A stretch of 64,000 nucleotides of DNA from Synechococcus sp. CBW1107 (GTDB lineage: Bacteria; Cyanobacteriota; Cyanobacteriia; PCC-6307; Cyanobiaceae). Below, piece after piece: positions 19,470-30,590 of this stretch. The number at the start of each line of letters is the position of its first letter. Position 1 is the stretch's first letter. The stretch covers positions 2,356,001 through 2,420,000 of the forward strand of contig NZ_CP064908.1 in the NCBI RefSeq assembly GCF_015841355.1. Direction: 5' to 3'. The notes below the pieces were generated by a model. The model was not told the DNA's origin. It searched no databases and saw only the letters and a program-made list of their open reading frames with translations. The position numbers and the translations under genes are program-made.

Positions 19470-21785
19470 ATGGTCGAGCGCTCCGCTGCTGAGAGTGCCT
19501 GCGAGCCGGTCTCGGGATCCAGCACTGAGCCCCCTGCCGAGCCGCCACGGGGCGGTGGTCGTCGTGCGGCATGGCGGCGTTTTCTGACCGCCTGGAGCCG
19601 TGGCGGACCCGACGGACGCCCCGCCGCCATCCGCTCGGCCTGGGGCCAGCTGCTGGAGCGCCAGGCCGTGGCGGAGCTCTGGCTGGGGGAGCGGCGGATC
19701 AGCCGAACCGTGCTGAGGGAGGAGCGTTATCGCATCGGCCGCGATCCGACCTGTGAGTTGCCGATCGAGGCCGAGAGCCTCAGCCGCGTGCACGCGATTC
19801 TGGAGAAGCCGCGCCCCGGAGAGCGCGATTTCGCCCTCGAAGACTTCAACTCCGCCAACGGGCTCTTCCACCGCGACCGCCGCATCCGCGCCATTCGTCT
19901 GCGCCACGGCGATCAGGTGCAGCTGGGTTCGCCCCTCAAGGGCTCGGCTCCGCGCCTGCGTTATCTGCACCCCCGCAGCCCGCTGGAGCAGGCGGTGCAC
20001 CTGCTGGGGCTGGGCAGTCTGCTGGGGTCGGGGCTGTTGGTGGGGGGACTGCTGCTGGCCTCCACCGTCGGCGGCGGTTCCCGGATTCGCCTGATCTCAG
20101 GCCCGGTGAAGATCGTTTCGGCTTCGGGGCAGCAGATCGACGCCAGGGAGGGCTCCGCCACGGCCCTGCCTTCCCTGCAGGCCTATCCCCTGCACCTGCG
20201 CCAGGCGCTGCTGGCCTCGGAGGAGGCGCGCTTCGGCTGGAACAGCGGCATCGACCTGTTCGGCACCCTGCGCTCGGTTCTGCTGGGCAGCGGCGGTGGC
20301 AGCGGTCTCACCCAGCAGGTGGCCCGCATCTACTACCCCGAAGTGGGCACCGACTACAGCCTCAGCCGCAAGCTGCGGGAGTTGTGGGTGGCCCTGCAGC
20401 TGGAGGTGGGCTACAGCAAGAACCAGATCCTGAAAATGTATCTCGACCGGGCCCACCTGGGCCTCGGCACCGATGGCTTCGAGCAGGCGTCCAGGCTCTA
20501 CTTCCGCAAGTCGGCCAGTGACCTGGACGTGGGTCAGGCGGCCTTCCTGGTGGGTCTGCTGCCCAGTCCCAACGGGTACAGCCCCTGCAATGTCAAGGAC
20601 CCCACCGCAGGCCGCGAGCGCCGCGATCTGGTGCTCAAGCTCATGCACGAACAGGGGTACCTGCGCGATCAGCAGCTGATCGATGCTCTACGGCGTCCCC
20701 TCAACATCGATCCCTCGGCCTGCCGCGAGTCCAGCTTCTCCAGCTATCCCTTCTTCAGCGACTACGTGCTCGGGGAACTGGAGGGCACCCGCTTCGGCCT
20801 CAATCTCTCGGAGAAGGCTTCAGGCGGCAATTACTACGTGGTGAGCACGATCGATCCGACGCTGCAGCGGCTCGCCCAGCAGCAGTTGCAGCGCTTCCTG
20901 GAGGGGCCGGCCGCGCGGGTGGGCCTCACCCAGGGTGCCCTGATCTCCCTTGATTTCCGCAGCGGCAAGATCCTGGCCTATGTCGGCGGCGGCGACTATT
21001 CCCGCTCCAGCTTCGACCGGGTCCAGGCCATGCGTCAGCCCGGCTCCACCTTCAAGCTCTTCCCCTACCTGGCGGCGCTCGAGGCCGGCACCAGGCCCGA
21101 CCAGCTCATCTCCTGCGCCCCCCTGGCCTATGTGGCGGGCTGCCGCCATGGAGCTGCAGGGGGCAGCGTCAGCGTGGCCAGGGGCTTCGCCGATTCCGAG
21201 AACGTTGTGGCTCTGCGCCTGGCGGAGATCGCGGGCCTGAAACAGGTGGTGCGCAAAGCCCGCCAGCTGGGACTCAGCACCCCCCTCGACCCCGACTTCA
21301 ACACCATGCTCGGCGGCCGTGAAACCCTGCTGTACGAGATGGCCCGGGCCTATGCCGTGGTGGCCAACGGGGGTCGCAGCGTACCGATGCATGGCGTGAG
21401 CAGGATCTACGACCTGGGCATCTGCCGCTCGATCTACAGCCTTGCCAGCTGCCCGGAGCGGGGGGTGACGACCCCCATCGGTGAGCAGCCTCGCCAGCTG
21501 CTTCGTGGGGAGGATGCTGCCGTGATGGACGCTCTGCTGGCGGAGGTGGTGCGCAGCGGCACGGGACGGGCCGCCGCGGTCGTGGCCGATGCCCGCGGCA
21601 AGACCGGCACCACCGACAACGGTGTGGATGTGCTCTTCATCGGGTACTCCCCGGCGCTGGAGATCCTCACCGCCGTCTGGATGGGCAACGACGACAACCG
21701 ACCGGCGCAGGCGGCCAGCGGTGCCCTGGTGGCCGAGTTCTGGGGGCGGTACATGGCCGCGATCGGGTCAGGACGCCAGACCTGA
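19470..21785 (+). CDS. Class A penicillin-binding protein with N-terminal FHA domain
   Basis: A 771-residue bifunctional peptidoglycan synthase. Cytoplasmic N-terminus: FHA domain at about 70-160 (YRIGRDP, SLSRVHA, FNSANGLFHRDR). One membrane helix lies at about 176-199. The GT51 glycosyltransferase domain (220-400) has SEEARFGWNSGID with E251, GSGLTQQVAR and KMYLDRAHLGLG. The transpeptidase domain (450-760) has GSTFK with catalytic S526, SEN at 576-578 and KTG at 711-713. All catalytic motifs are present. The FHA fusion implies recruitment or control through a phosphothreonine partner; the divergent kinase operon is the obvious candidate. Confidence 0.93.
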   Translation: MVERSAAESACEPVSGSSTEPPAEPPRGGGRRAAWRRFLTAWSRGGPDGRPAAIRSAWGQLLERQAVAELWLGERRISRTVLREERYRIGRDPTCELPIEAESLSRVHAILEKPRPGERDFALEDFNSANGLFHRDRRIRAIRLRHGDQVQLGSPLKGSAPRLRYLHPRSPLEQAVHLLGLGSLLGSGLLVGGLLLASTVGGGSRIRLISGPVKIVSASGQQIDAREGSATALPSLQAYPLHLRQALLASEEARFGWNSGIDLFGTLRSVLLGSGGGSGLTQQVARIYYPEVGTDYSLSRKLRELWVALQLEVGYSKNQILKMYLDRAHLGLGTDGFEQASRLYFRKSASDLDVGQAAFLVGLLPSPNGYSPCNVKDPTAGRERRDLVLKLMHEQGYLRDQQLIDALRRPLNIDPSACRESSFSSYPFFSDYVLGELEGTRFGLNLSEKASGGNYYVVSTIDPTLQRLAQQQLQRFLEGPAARVGLTQGALISLDFRSGKILAYVGGGDYSRSSFDRVQAMRQPGSTFKLFPYLAALEAGTRPDQLISCAPLAYVAGCRHGAAGGSVSVARGFADSENVVALRLAEIAGLKQVVRKARQLGLSTPLDPDFNTMLGGRETLLYEMARAYAVVANGGRSVPMHGVSRIYDLGICRSIYSLASCPERGVTTPIGEQPRQLLRGEDAAVMDALLAEVVRSGTGRAAAVVADARGKTGTTDNGVDVLFIGYSPALEILTAVWMGNDDNRPAQAASGALVAEFWGRYMAAIGSGRQT

Positions 21786-21818
21786 GACCAGCCCCTGAGG
21801 CCGGTCCTCACCAGCTGC

Positions 21819-22964
21819 TCATCCGCCGGCAGCCCTCGACTTCAGAGCCAGCTGGACCAGGGTCTCCAACCGGTTGACCATCGCCCAGGCCACCCCGAGC
21901 ACCAGCCCCCACCACCACTGGCTGCTGAGCAGGCGATCGAGGGGACGGCTGACGTCGTCCTCGCTCTGGCGGGGCAGCTGCCAGCCCATCTGCAGGGCGC
22001 CGTACACCAGCAGCAGCACCCAGGTGGGAATGTCGATCGGGCCCAGGCTGAAGGACAGAGCCCGCCAACGCAGCAGGCTGGAGGCGGCCGCCAGCCCGAT
22101 CAGGGCGCTCACAGCCCCGGCGGCACCATCCCAGTGGCGTTCCGTGGTGCGCCGCTCCGCCAGCAGCAGGGCCAGAGCTGTGGTAGCCAGGCTGGTGAGC
22201 GCGTAGCGCAGCACCACATCGGGAAGCGGCAACGGTGAGGGAGTGCGCAGGATCAGCAGCAGCAGCGCCACGTTCACCACCGCTTCGAGATGGTTGTGAT
22301 GGATCCAGGGGGCCGTGATCCAGCGCCAGGCCTGACGGGGCTCGGTGGCATCGGCCTGCTCCAGGGGCCACTGACGCCGCGCCCACTTCAGCGGGCCGAG
22401 GCTGAGGGCCTGCAGCAGGGCCAGGGTGAGCGCCAGCACCAGCCAGCCTTGCCAGTTCCACGACCTGAACAGCCAGTGGTCGAGCTCGCCGCTGAGCCAG
22501 CGCAGCACCAGGGCAGCACCCGCTGCCAGGGCCAGGCCCGGTCCCATGGCCTGCAGCGAGTGCCAAAGAGACTCCCCTCGAGGCCGCAGGGCGGCAGGGG
22601 TGAGCTGTTGTGCTGATGAACCGGCCTCAGCGCCGGCCCCAGGGCCCTGGGGCCGGGAGAGCGGCACCCCCGTGGCGGCCTCCAGCAGATCAAGCAGTTC
22701 CTCCAGCACCGCCGGGGCATAGGTGCTCCCCAGCTGCTGGGCCAGCAGCTGAACGGAGGTGCTGCGGCCTGCCCCGCTGTCCTCAAGAGCCCTCAGCAGC
22801 AGGGGCTGGTCCGCCAGGTCACGCACGGGCCCCTTGAGGCGCTCCTCGGCCCCGAGCAGATCCACCAGCCGGTTGGCGATGGCCCTGCCGTTGTTCAGCC
22901 CCGGGCTGCGGGCCTCGTGCCAGGCCCGCAGCTGCAGTCCCAGCTCCCGTCCCTTGCCCTTCAC
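21819..22964 (-). CDS. Polytopic membrane protein, remotely rhomboid-like
   Basis: A 381-residue protein: a soluble Leu-rich N-terminal third, then about six or seven membrane helices. The stretch WRWITAPWIHHNHLEAVVN resembles the helix carrying conserved His/Asn in rhomboid proteases, and DGAAGAVSALIG resembles their GxSG helix, but with Ala where the catalytic Ser should be and no clear partner His near the C-terminus. If related, it is likely a non-proteolytic rhomboid-like protein. This is a tentative resemblance. Its start overlaps the transaldolase-like stop as ATGA. Confidence 0.6.
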   Translation of the reverse strand: MKGKGRELGLQLRAWHEARSPGLNNGRAIANRLVDLLGAEERLKGPVRDLADQPLLLRALEDSGAGRSTSVQLLAQQLGSTYAPAVLEELLDLLEAATGVPLSRPQGPGAGAEAGSSAQQLTPAALRPRGESLWHSLQAMGPGLALAAGAALVLRWLSGELDHWLFRSWNWQGWLVLALTLALLQALSLGPLKWARRQWPLEQADATEPRQAWRWITAPWIHHNHLEAVVNVALLLLILRTPSPLPLPDVVLRYALTSLATTALALLLAERRTTERHWDGAAGAVSALIGLAAASSLLRWRALSFSLGPIDIPTWVLLLVYGALQMGWQLPRQSEDDVSRPLDRLLSSQWWWGLVLGVAWAMVNRLETLVQLALKSRAAGG

Positions 22965-23635
22965 CGCTCCACCAGGGTGGTGTCGGCGTCGTCCTCAAAG
23001 CGTGCGGCGGCGGCTTCAGTGGCGGCGCAGCTGAACAGGGCCGCTGCCAGCCTGGGAGAGAGGGTGAAGGTGGTCATCCCAGCGGCGGCAAGACGGCTGA
23101 GGTCGCTGGTGGCCCGCAGGCTGGCCACAAGCAGTCGCAGGCTCGATCCACTGCGGTCAACGCATTGCTGCATCGTGATCAGCTCCTGGTGTGCGTCCCG
23201 GCCCAGATCCTGGATCCGGCCCAGGTAGGGAGCGATGTAGCGCGCACCGAGAGCAGCAGCTACAAGCACCTGGGGCGGCTCGTAGCAGGCGGTGAAGGTG
23301 AGTGGAATGCCCTGGGCGATCACCTTCACCGCCGCCCCGGTGCCGGCCCTGGTGAGCGGAACCTTGACGGTGATCCTCCCCGGGGCCATCTCCGCAAGGG
23401 CCAGGGCACAATCCAGCAAAGCCTCCGGCTCACGTCCCCAGGCCTGCAGGTGCAGCTCCTGACAGCCGAGATCGAGAGCCTGGCCGGTGAGGGAACGCAA
23501 CGCAGGGATCCGACAATCCTGGCCGGCCTGCCTCAGAAGCGAGGGATTGGTGGTGATGCCGTGGAACAACCCACAGGGCATCCACTCCTCCCAGGTGAGA
23601 GGATCGGCTGAATCGAGGAAGAAACGCAGGCTCAT
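22961..23635 (-). CDS. Transaldolase-like / fructose-6-phosphate aldolase-like protein (TalC type)
   Basis: A 224-residue TIM-barrel aldolase of the short transaldolase family. RFFLDSADPLTWEEWM at the N-terminus, GITTNPSLLRQAG and the Schiff-base lysine strand ITVKVPLT are diagnostic, followed by FTACYEPPQVLVAAALGARYIAPYLGRI. The size fits TalC/FSA rather than full-length transaldolase. The ATG at 23635 is 16 bases after the ATP synthase epsilon stop, so it appears to be read through from atpB-atpC. The exact sugar-phosphate substrate cannot be told from sequence. Confidence 0.87.
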   Translation of the reverse strand: MSLRFFLDSADPLTWEEWMPCGLFHGITTNPSLLRQAGQDCRIPALRSLTGQALDLGCQELHLQAWGREPEALLDCALALAEMAPGRITVKVPLTRAGTGAAVKVIAQGIPLTFTACYEPPQVLVAAALGARYIAPYLGRIQDLGRDAHQELITMQQCVDRSGSSLRLLVASLRATSDLSRLAAAGMTTFTLSPRLAAALFSCAATEAAAARFEDDADTTLVER

Positions 23636-23651
23636 GGAGAGCCCCGCGTCC

Positions 23652-24059
23652 TCAGTTGGCGCGGGTGGCCTGGAGCCTCGCACGGGAGCGGGCCAGGTTC
23701 TGCTGCGCCTTCACCTTCTCGGTGCTGGCAGGCTGACCCTCAAAGTCGGCGGCCTTCTGCTCGGCCATCTCCAGCTCCTGCTCGGCTTTGCTGGCATCGA
23801 TGCGCGAGCCGAGCTCCGCACCGTTGACCAGCACGGTGACCTCATTGGCCTCCACTTCAGCAAAGCCACCCATCAGGGCAATGCTGGTCCAGTCCTTGCC
23901 GGCCCGCAGACGCATCACGCCCACATCAAGGGCGGTGAGCATGGAGACGTGGCCGGTGAGGATTCCCACCTGACCGGAGGTGCTCGGCAGGATCACCTCA
24001 TCGGCGGTGCCGTCGAAGACACTCTGGTCGGGAGCCAGAACACGCAGGTTGAGAGTCAT
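23652..24059 (-). CDS. atpC: ATP synthase F1 epsilon subunit
   Basis: A 135-residue rotor subunit with an N-terminal beta-sandwich (NLRVLAPDQSVFDG, LPSTSGQVGILTGHVSMLTAL) and a C-terminal two-helix arm that regulates ATP hydrolysis. It lies 38 bases after atpB in the separate atpB-atpC operon typical of cyanobacteria. Also named atpE in some cyanobacterial schemes. Confidence 0.96.
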   Translation of the reverse strand: MTLNLRVLAPDQSVFDGTADEVILPSTSGQVGILTGHVSMLTALDVGVMRLRAGKDWTSIALMGGFAEVEANEVTVLVNGAELGSRIDASKAEQELEMAEQKAADFEGQPASTEKVKAQQNLARSRARLQATRAN

Positions 24060-24097
24060 GGGGGTGGGTGCTCAGGAAGGGGATGGGATGGTGAAAC

Positions 24098-25579
<1,482 letters not shown>

Positions 25580-25725
25580 TCAAGAAAAGGTTCGCGCAGC
25601 GGGTGCCCCCCGCCTTAAGCGGCGCAACCTTACCACTCCGGTCAGCCGGGCTCAGCGTGGACCCCGCAGCCTCAGGACCGGTGGCAACCGGCGGCGGCGG
25701 TTCGGTGACCCGCACAGGGATCTGA

Positions 25726-25755
25726 TTGTCGCGGCGCAGGGCCTCCGCCTAGGTT
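25726..25755 (+). promoter_or_regulatory. Candidate sigma-70-type promoter of groESL
   Basis: A TTGTCG -35-like hexamer at 25726-25731 and a TAGGTT -10-like hexamer at 25750-25755, separated by 18 bases. The -10 touches the left arm of the CIRCE repeat, so a bound repressor would block it. The position fits a transcript start about 70 bases before the groES ATG. Confidence 0.55.
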
Positions 25756-25780
25756 GGCAGTCGACGGGCCCGAGTGCCAA
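25754..25780 (+). promoter_or_regulatory. CIRCE operator (HrcA site) upstream of groESL
   Basis: Arms TTGGCAGTC (25754-25762) and GAGTGCCAA (25772-25780) flank exactly nine bases, matching the CIRCE layout (consensus arms TTAGCACTC and GAGTGCTAA). The left arm has one base that breaks perfect symmetry (G for C). CIRCE is the binding site of the heat-shock repressor HrcA, so groESL is expected to be released from repression on heat or light stress. Confidence 0.88.
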
Positions 25781-25833
25781 CTCCCCGTTGTCGTGGCGCC
25801 GAAGGCGTCACTTTGTCGCTTTTGCATGGAACC

Positions 25834-26145
25834 ATGGCTGCTGTTTCTCTGAGTGTTTCCACGGTTAAACCCCTTGGAGATCGCGTGTTCATCAAGGTGT
25901 CCGATTCGGACGAAAAGACTGCCGGCGGCATCCTCCTGCCCGACACCGCCCAGGAAAAGCCCCAGGTGGGTGAAGTGGTGCAGGTCGGCCCTGGCAAGCG
26001 CAGTGACGACGGATCCCGCCAGGCTCCTGAAGTGAGCGTGGGCGACAAGGTCCTGTACAGCAAGTACGCCGGCACCGACATCAAGCTCGGCGGCAACGAG
26101 TTTGTTCTTCTCTCTGAGAAGGACATCCTTGCCATCGTCAACTGA
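25834..26145 (+). CDS. groES: Co-chaperonin GroES
   Basis: A 103-residue lid protein of the chaperonin. The start [18 protein letters not shown] gives the normal cyanobacterial length; the frame is open 60 bases upstream, but that would cross the CIRCE region. The mobile loop [18 protein letters not shown] and the C-terminal [11 protein letters not shown] are intact. groEL follows after 96 bases. Confidence 0.97.
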   Translation: MAAVSLSVSTVKPLGDRVFIKVSDSDEKTAGGILLPDTAQEKPQVGEVVQVGPGKRSDDGSRQAPEVSVGDKVLYSKYAGTDIKLGGNEFVLLSEKDILAIVN

Positions 26146-26190
26146 TCACCACTGCTGATCGGCGAAGTCAGGCCATCTGCAGATCGGTAG

Positions 26191-27876
<1,686 letters not shown>

Positions 27877-27882
27877 TCCCCT

Positions 27883-27909
27883 GGGAGGAGCGGTCACAAC
27901 GCTCCTCCC
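27883..27909 (+). other. Perfect 10-bp hairpin just after groEL
   Basis: Arms GGGAGGAGCG and CGCTCCTCCC surround a seven-base loop, six bases after the groEL stop. It has no T-run, so it is more likely a 3' stabilising stem (or the first half of a tandem terminator) than a terminator by itself. Confidence 0.7.
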
Positions 27910-27922
27910 TCACGATCGAACC

Positions 27923-27949
27923 GGGGGGGCTTGGCCTCCCCTTTTTTTT
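27923..27949 (+). terminator. Intrinsic terminator of groESL
   Basis: A G-rich arm (27923-27929) pairs with GGCCTCCCC through about seven pairs including one G-T wobble, closed by a five-base loop, and is followed by eight T residues (27942-27949). This is a standard Rho-independent terminator on the plus strand. The convergent msrB ends 37 bases further on. Confidence 0.82.
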
Positions 27950-27985
27950 GGCCTGCGGTTGAGCGATCGGAGCTGACGCCGGTCT

Positions 27986-28474
27986 TCAGCCGGCCTTGAA
28001 CTCCAGGGCCACGCCGTTGTTGCAGTAGCGCTTGCCGGTGGGTCTGGGCCCGTCATTGAAGACGTGGCCCTGGTGACCGCCGCAGCGGCTGCAGTGGTAC
28101 TCGGTGCGGGGCACCAGCAGTTTGAAATCAGTCTTGGTGGCGATGGCCGAGGGAAGGGGCTGCCAGAAACTGGGCCAGCCCGTGCCGCTGTCGAACTTCG
28201 CCGAGGAGCTGAACAGAGGCAGGCGGCAGCCGGCGCACAGGTAGGTCCCCTGGCGCTTCTCGCTGTTGAGGGGGCTGGTGAATGGTCGTTCGGTTCCTTC
28301 CCGCCGCAGCACGTCGTAGGCGGCTGGGCTCAGACGCCTGCGCCATTCACTGTCACTGAGCCGCCAGCTGGGATCTGCGGCCTTAGAAGCCGCTTCAGCC
28401 CTCGCACCTCCCCAGAGCGAGCCGAGCAGAACGGCAAAGGTGGCAAGCAGGCCGCGGCGTTTGATCGGATCCAC
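27986..28474 (-). CDS. msrB: Peptide methionine-R-sulfoxide reductase, exported form
   Basis: A 162-residue MsrB that repairs methionine-R-sulfoxide. Zinc cysteines are in YLCAGC and HCSRCGGHQGHVF, FDSGTGWPSF is the conserved core, and the catalytic Cys is in KRYCNNGVAL. The N-terminus KRRGLLATFAVLLGSLWGG is a twin-arginine/lipobox-free signal-like segment ending at ARA-EA, so the enzyme probably works outside the cytoplasm or in the thylakoid lumen. Export is an inference. Confidence 0.94.
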   Translation of the reverse strand: MDPIKRRGLLATFAVLLGSLWGGARAEAASKAADPSWRLSDSEWRRRLSPAAYDVLRREGTERPFTSPLNSEKRQGTYLCAGCRLPLFSSSAKFDSGTGWPSFWQPLPSAIATKTDFKLLVPRTEYHCSRCGGHQGHVFNDGPRPTGKRYCNNGVALEFKAG

Positions 28475-28531
28475 AGGCAGGAACGGAGGCGAAGGGAACT
28501 CGGACTGGGTACCTGACCTGACGGGGCACCG

Positions 28532-28762
28532 TCAGCGCAACCAGCCGGCACTGAGCACGATCGCCAGGCCGAGAAAGAGTCCGAGAAGGGTCCAGCTGAT
28601 GCGGTTCAGGGTGGCCTCGGCACTTCGGGCGCTGCTGAACATTGAACCGCCGCTGCTGGCCAGACCGCCCATGCCATCCCCCTTGGGGCTATGCAAGAGC
28701 ACACTGCCGATCAGCAAAAGGCCGACGGCAGACCAGACCCAGGACAGAATGGTGGTGAGCAT
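28532..28762 (-). CDS. secG: Protein translocase subunit SecG
   Basis: A 76-residue membrane protein with two helices (about 3-23 and 54-74) flanking the conserved loop HSPKGDGMGGLASSGGSMFSSARSAEATLNRIS. It is a small non-essential part of the SecYEG channel. It lies 21 bases after gpmI on the same strand, so the two are probably cotranscribed. Confidence 0.95.
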   Translation of the reverse strand: MLTTILSWVWSAVGLLLIGSVLLHSPKGDGMGGLASSGGSMFSSARSAEATLNRISWTLLGLFLGLAIVLSAGWLR

Positions 28763-28783
28763 CCTGACAACATAACGAACAGC

Positions 28784-30448
28784 TCAGACCTGCAGTGCCT
28801 GGGCGAAGGAGGTCTTTGGGCTCACCAGATCTAGTGGCTTCACCAGGGAATCGCCTGTCATGCTCGAAGGCTGGGGCAATCCCAGGATCTGCAGCAGGGT
28901 GGGGGCGATGTCGGCCAGACCGCCGCCCTGGCGCAGCTGGGGTGCGGCCCCGTGGCCACCGATCTTGCGTTTCTCCCCCTCCACCAGGATCACAGGCACC
29001 GGGTTGGTGGTGTGGGCTGTCCAGGGGCGCCCATCCTCCCCTTCCATCAGCTCGGCATTGCCGTGGTCGGCGGTGATCAGCAGGGTGCCGCCCAGGCGGT
29101 TGGTGGCTTCCACCAGACGGCCGATGCAGTGGTCCACCGTGGCGATCGCCTGCTGGGTGGCGTCCATCCGGCCCGTGTGCCCCACCATGTCTGGGTTCGC
29201 GTAGTTGATCACCACCAGGGAATACACGCCCTTGTTCAGGGAAGCGATGCAGTTGTCGGTGAGTTGCTCAGCCGCCATGGCCGGGGCCTGGTCATAGGTG
29301 GCGACGCGTGGGGATGGAACGAGATGGCGGTCCTCGCCGGGGAAAGGCTGCTCGATGCCGCCATTGAGAAAGTAGGTGACGTGGGGATACTTCTCCGTTT
29401 CGGCGGTGCGCAGCTGGCGCAGCCCATGGGCGGAGACCACCTGGCCAAGCAGGCCGTCAAGGGATTCCGGAGGGAACGCCACCGCCACGGGCAGTCCCAG
29501 CTCGTACTGGGTGAAGGTGACCACATGCAGGGGGCTGATGCGCTTGCGCTCGAAGTGATCGAAGTCGTCGAGCACCAGGGCGCGGATCAGCTGGCGCACC
29601 CGATCGGGTCTGAAGTTGAAGCAGATCAGCCCATCACCGGGCTTGAGCGAGCCAGGAGCGAGGCGCAGGGGTTCGAGGAATTCGTCGTTGATGCCCTGGG
29701 CATAGGCCTCCACGATCGCCTCTTTGAAGGAGCGAGAGCTGATTTCGCCCTCGTCGCACAGAAGGCGGTAGGCCTTTTCGGTGCGCTCCCAGCGGTTATC
29801 CCGGTCCATGGCCCAGTAACGGCCGCAGATGGTGCTGATCCGCCCCACTCCGGCCGTCTCGACCTGGGCTTCGATGCGCTCCAGATAGGAGACGGCACTC
29901 TGGGGGGGCGTGTCACGGCCGTCGGTGATCACATGGATGCAGACGTCGCTGAGACCGCGGGAGGCGGCCCATTGCAGCAGGCCACCGAGATGATCGATGT
30001 GGCTGTGAACGCCGCCATCGGAGCAGAGCCCGAGCAGGTGAAGGGTGCCACCGTCGCGCAGCAGCCGATCGGCCAGTTCGTTGAGGGAAGGATTGGCCGC
30101 CAGGCTGCCGTCACGCACGGCCTTGCCGATCCGCACCAGTTCCTGACGGATGATCCGGCCGGAGCCGATCGTGAGATGACCCACCTCCGAGTTCCCCATC
30201 TGTCCGTCAGGCAGACCGACATCCCCGCCGCTGGCCTGGATCAGGGTGTGGGGATAGGCCTCCCAGAGGGCATCCATCACCGGAGTGCTGGCACCCTGAA
30301 CGGCGTTGTGACGCGCGTCCTCCCGAAAGCCCCAGCCATCGAGGATGGCCAGCACCACAGGGGCGACCGAGCCATCATGACCAGGGACCGAAGCTGACTC
30401 CCGGCCGGAGGAAAGGGTTGGAGATCCGGAGGTGGAAATTGCGCTCAC
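28784..30448 (-). CDS. gpmI: 2,3-bisphosphoglycerate-independent phosphoglycerate mutase
   Basis: A 554-residue two-domain manganese enzyme interconverting 3- and 2-phosphoglycerate. The catalytic serine is in [14 protein letters not shown], the metal-binding C-terminal motif is TADHGNAE, and ITDGRDTPP and [10 protein letters not shown] are conserved. The first 25 residues are a Ser-rich extension before [13 protein letters not shown]; the ATG chosen is the first in frame, and a later start near residue 25 is possible. It is divergent from pyrR across 142 bases. Confidence 0.97.
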   Translation of the reverse strand: MSAISTSGSPTLSSGRESASVPGHDGSVAPVVLAILDGWGFREDARHNAVQGASTPVMDALWEAYPHTLIQASGGDVGLPDGQMGNSEVGHLTIGSGRIIRQELVRIGKAVRDGSLAANPSLNELADRLLRDGGTLHLLGLCSDGGVHSHIDHLGGLLQWAASRGLSDVCIHVITDGRDTPPQSAVSYLERIEAQVETAGVGRISTICGRYWAMDRDNRWERTEKAYRLLCDEGEISSRSFKEAIVEAYAQGINDEFLEPLRLAPGSLKPGDGLICFNFRPDRVRQLIRALVLDDFDHFERKRISPLHVVTFTQYELGLPVAVAFPPESLDGLLGQVVSAHGLRQLRTAETEKYPHVTYFLNGGIEQPFPGEDRHLVPSPRVATYDQAPAMAAEQLTDNCIASLNKGVYSLVVINYANPDMVGHTGRMDATQQAIATVDHCIGRLVEATNRLGGTLLITADHGNAELMEGEDGRPWTAHTTNPVPVILVEGEKRKIGGHGAAPQLRQGGGLADIAPTLLQILGLPQPSSMTGDSLVKPLDLVSPKTSFAQALQV

Positions 30449-30461
30449 CCTGACTTCCCGA

Positions 30462-30512
30462 ATGGTCGTTCAAGCGTCTTCCAAGGTCAGGTTACTCCTG
30501 ATGGTCGTTGAA
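30462..30512. repeat. Direct repeat between gpmI and pyrR
   Basis: ATGGTCGTTCAA at 30462-30473 and ATGGTCGTTGAA at 30501-30512 match at 11 of 12 positions and start 39 bases apart in the divergent intergenic region. They could be paired protein-binding sites or leader features of gpmI. There is no other support. Confidence 0.35.
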
Positions 30513-30538
30513 CCAGTCTGCAGTCCGGGGCCGTCAGC

Positions 30539-30567
30539 TTTTGGGAACATTCCCGGCTCCATACGAT
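30539..30567 (+). promoter_or_regulatory. Candidate pyrR promoter with internal dyad
   Basis: A weak TTTTGG (30539-30544) and TACGAT (30562-30567) are 17 bases apart, 24 bases before the pyrR GTG. A perfect small dyad, GGGAA-CA-TTCCC (30543-30554), sits inside the spacer and could be an operator. Both elements are read by eye. Confidence 0.4.
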
Positions 30568-30590
30568 GGACTCACCCCTTTCGGTTCCCT

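Noticed and set aside
28952-30397. A 481-codon open frame antisense to gpmI
   Set aside because: It has no recognisable motif, and gpmI has every catalytic signature in the other strand.
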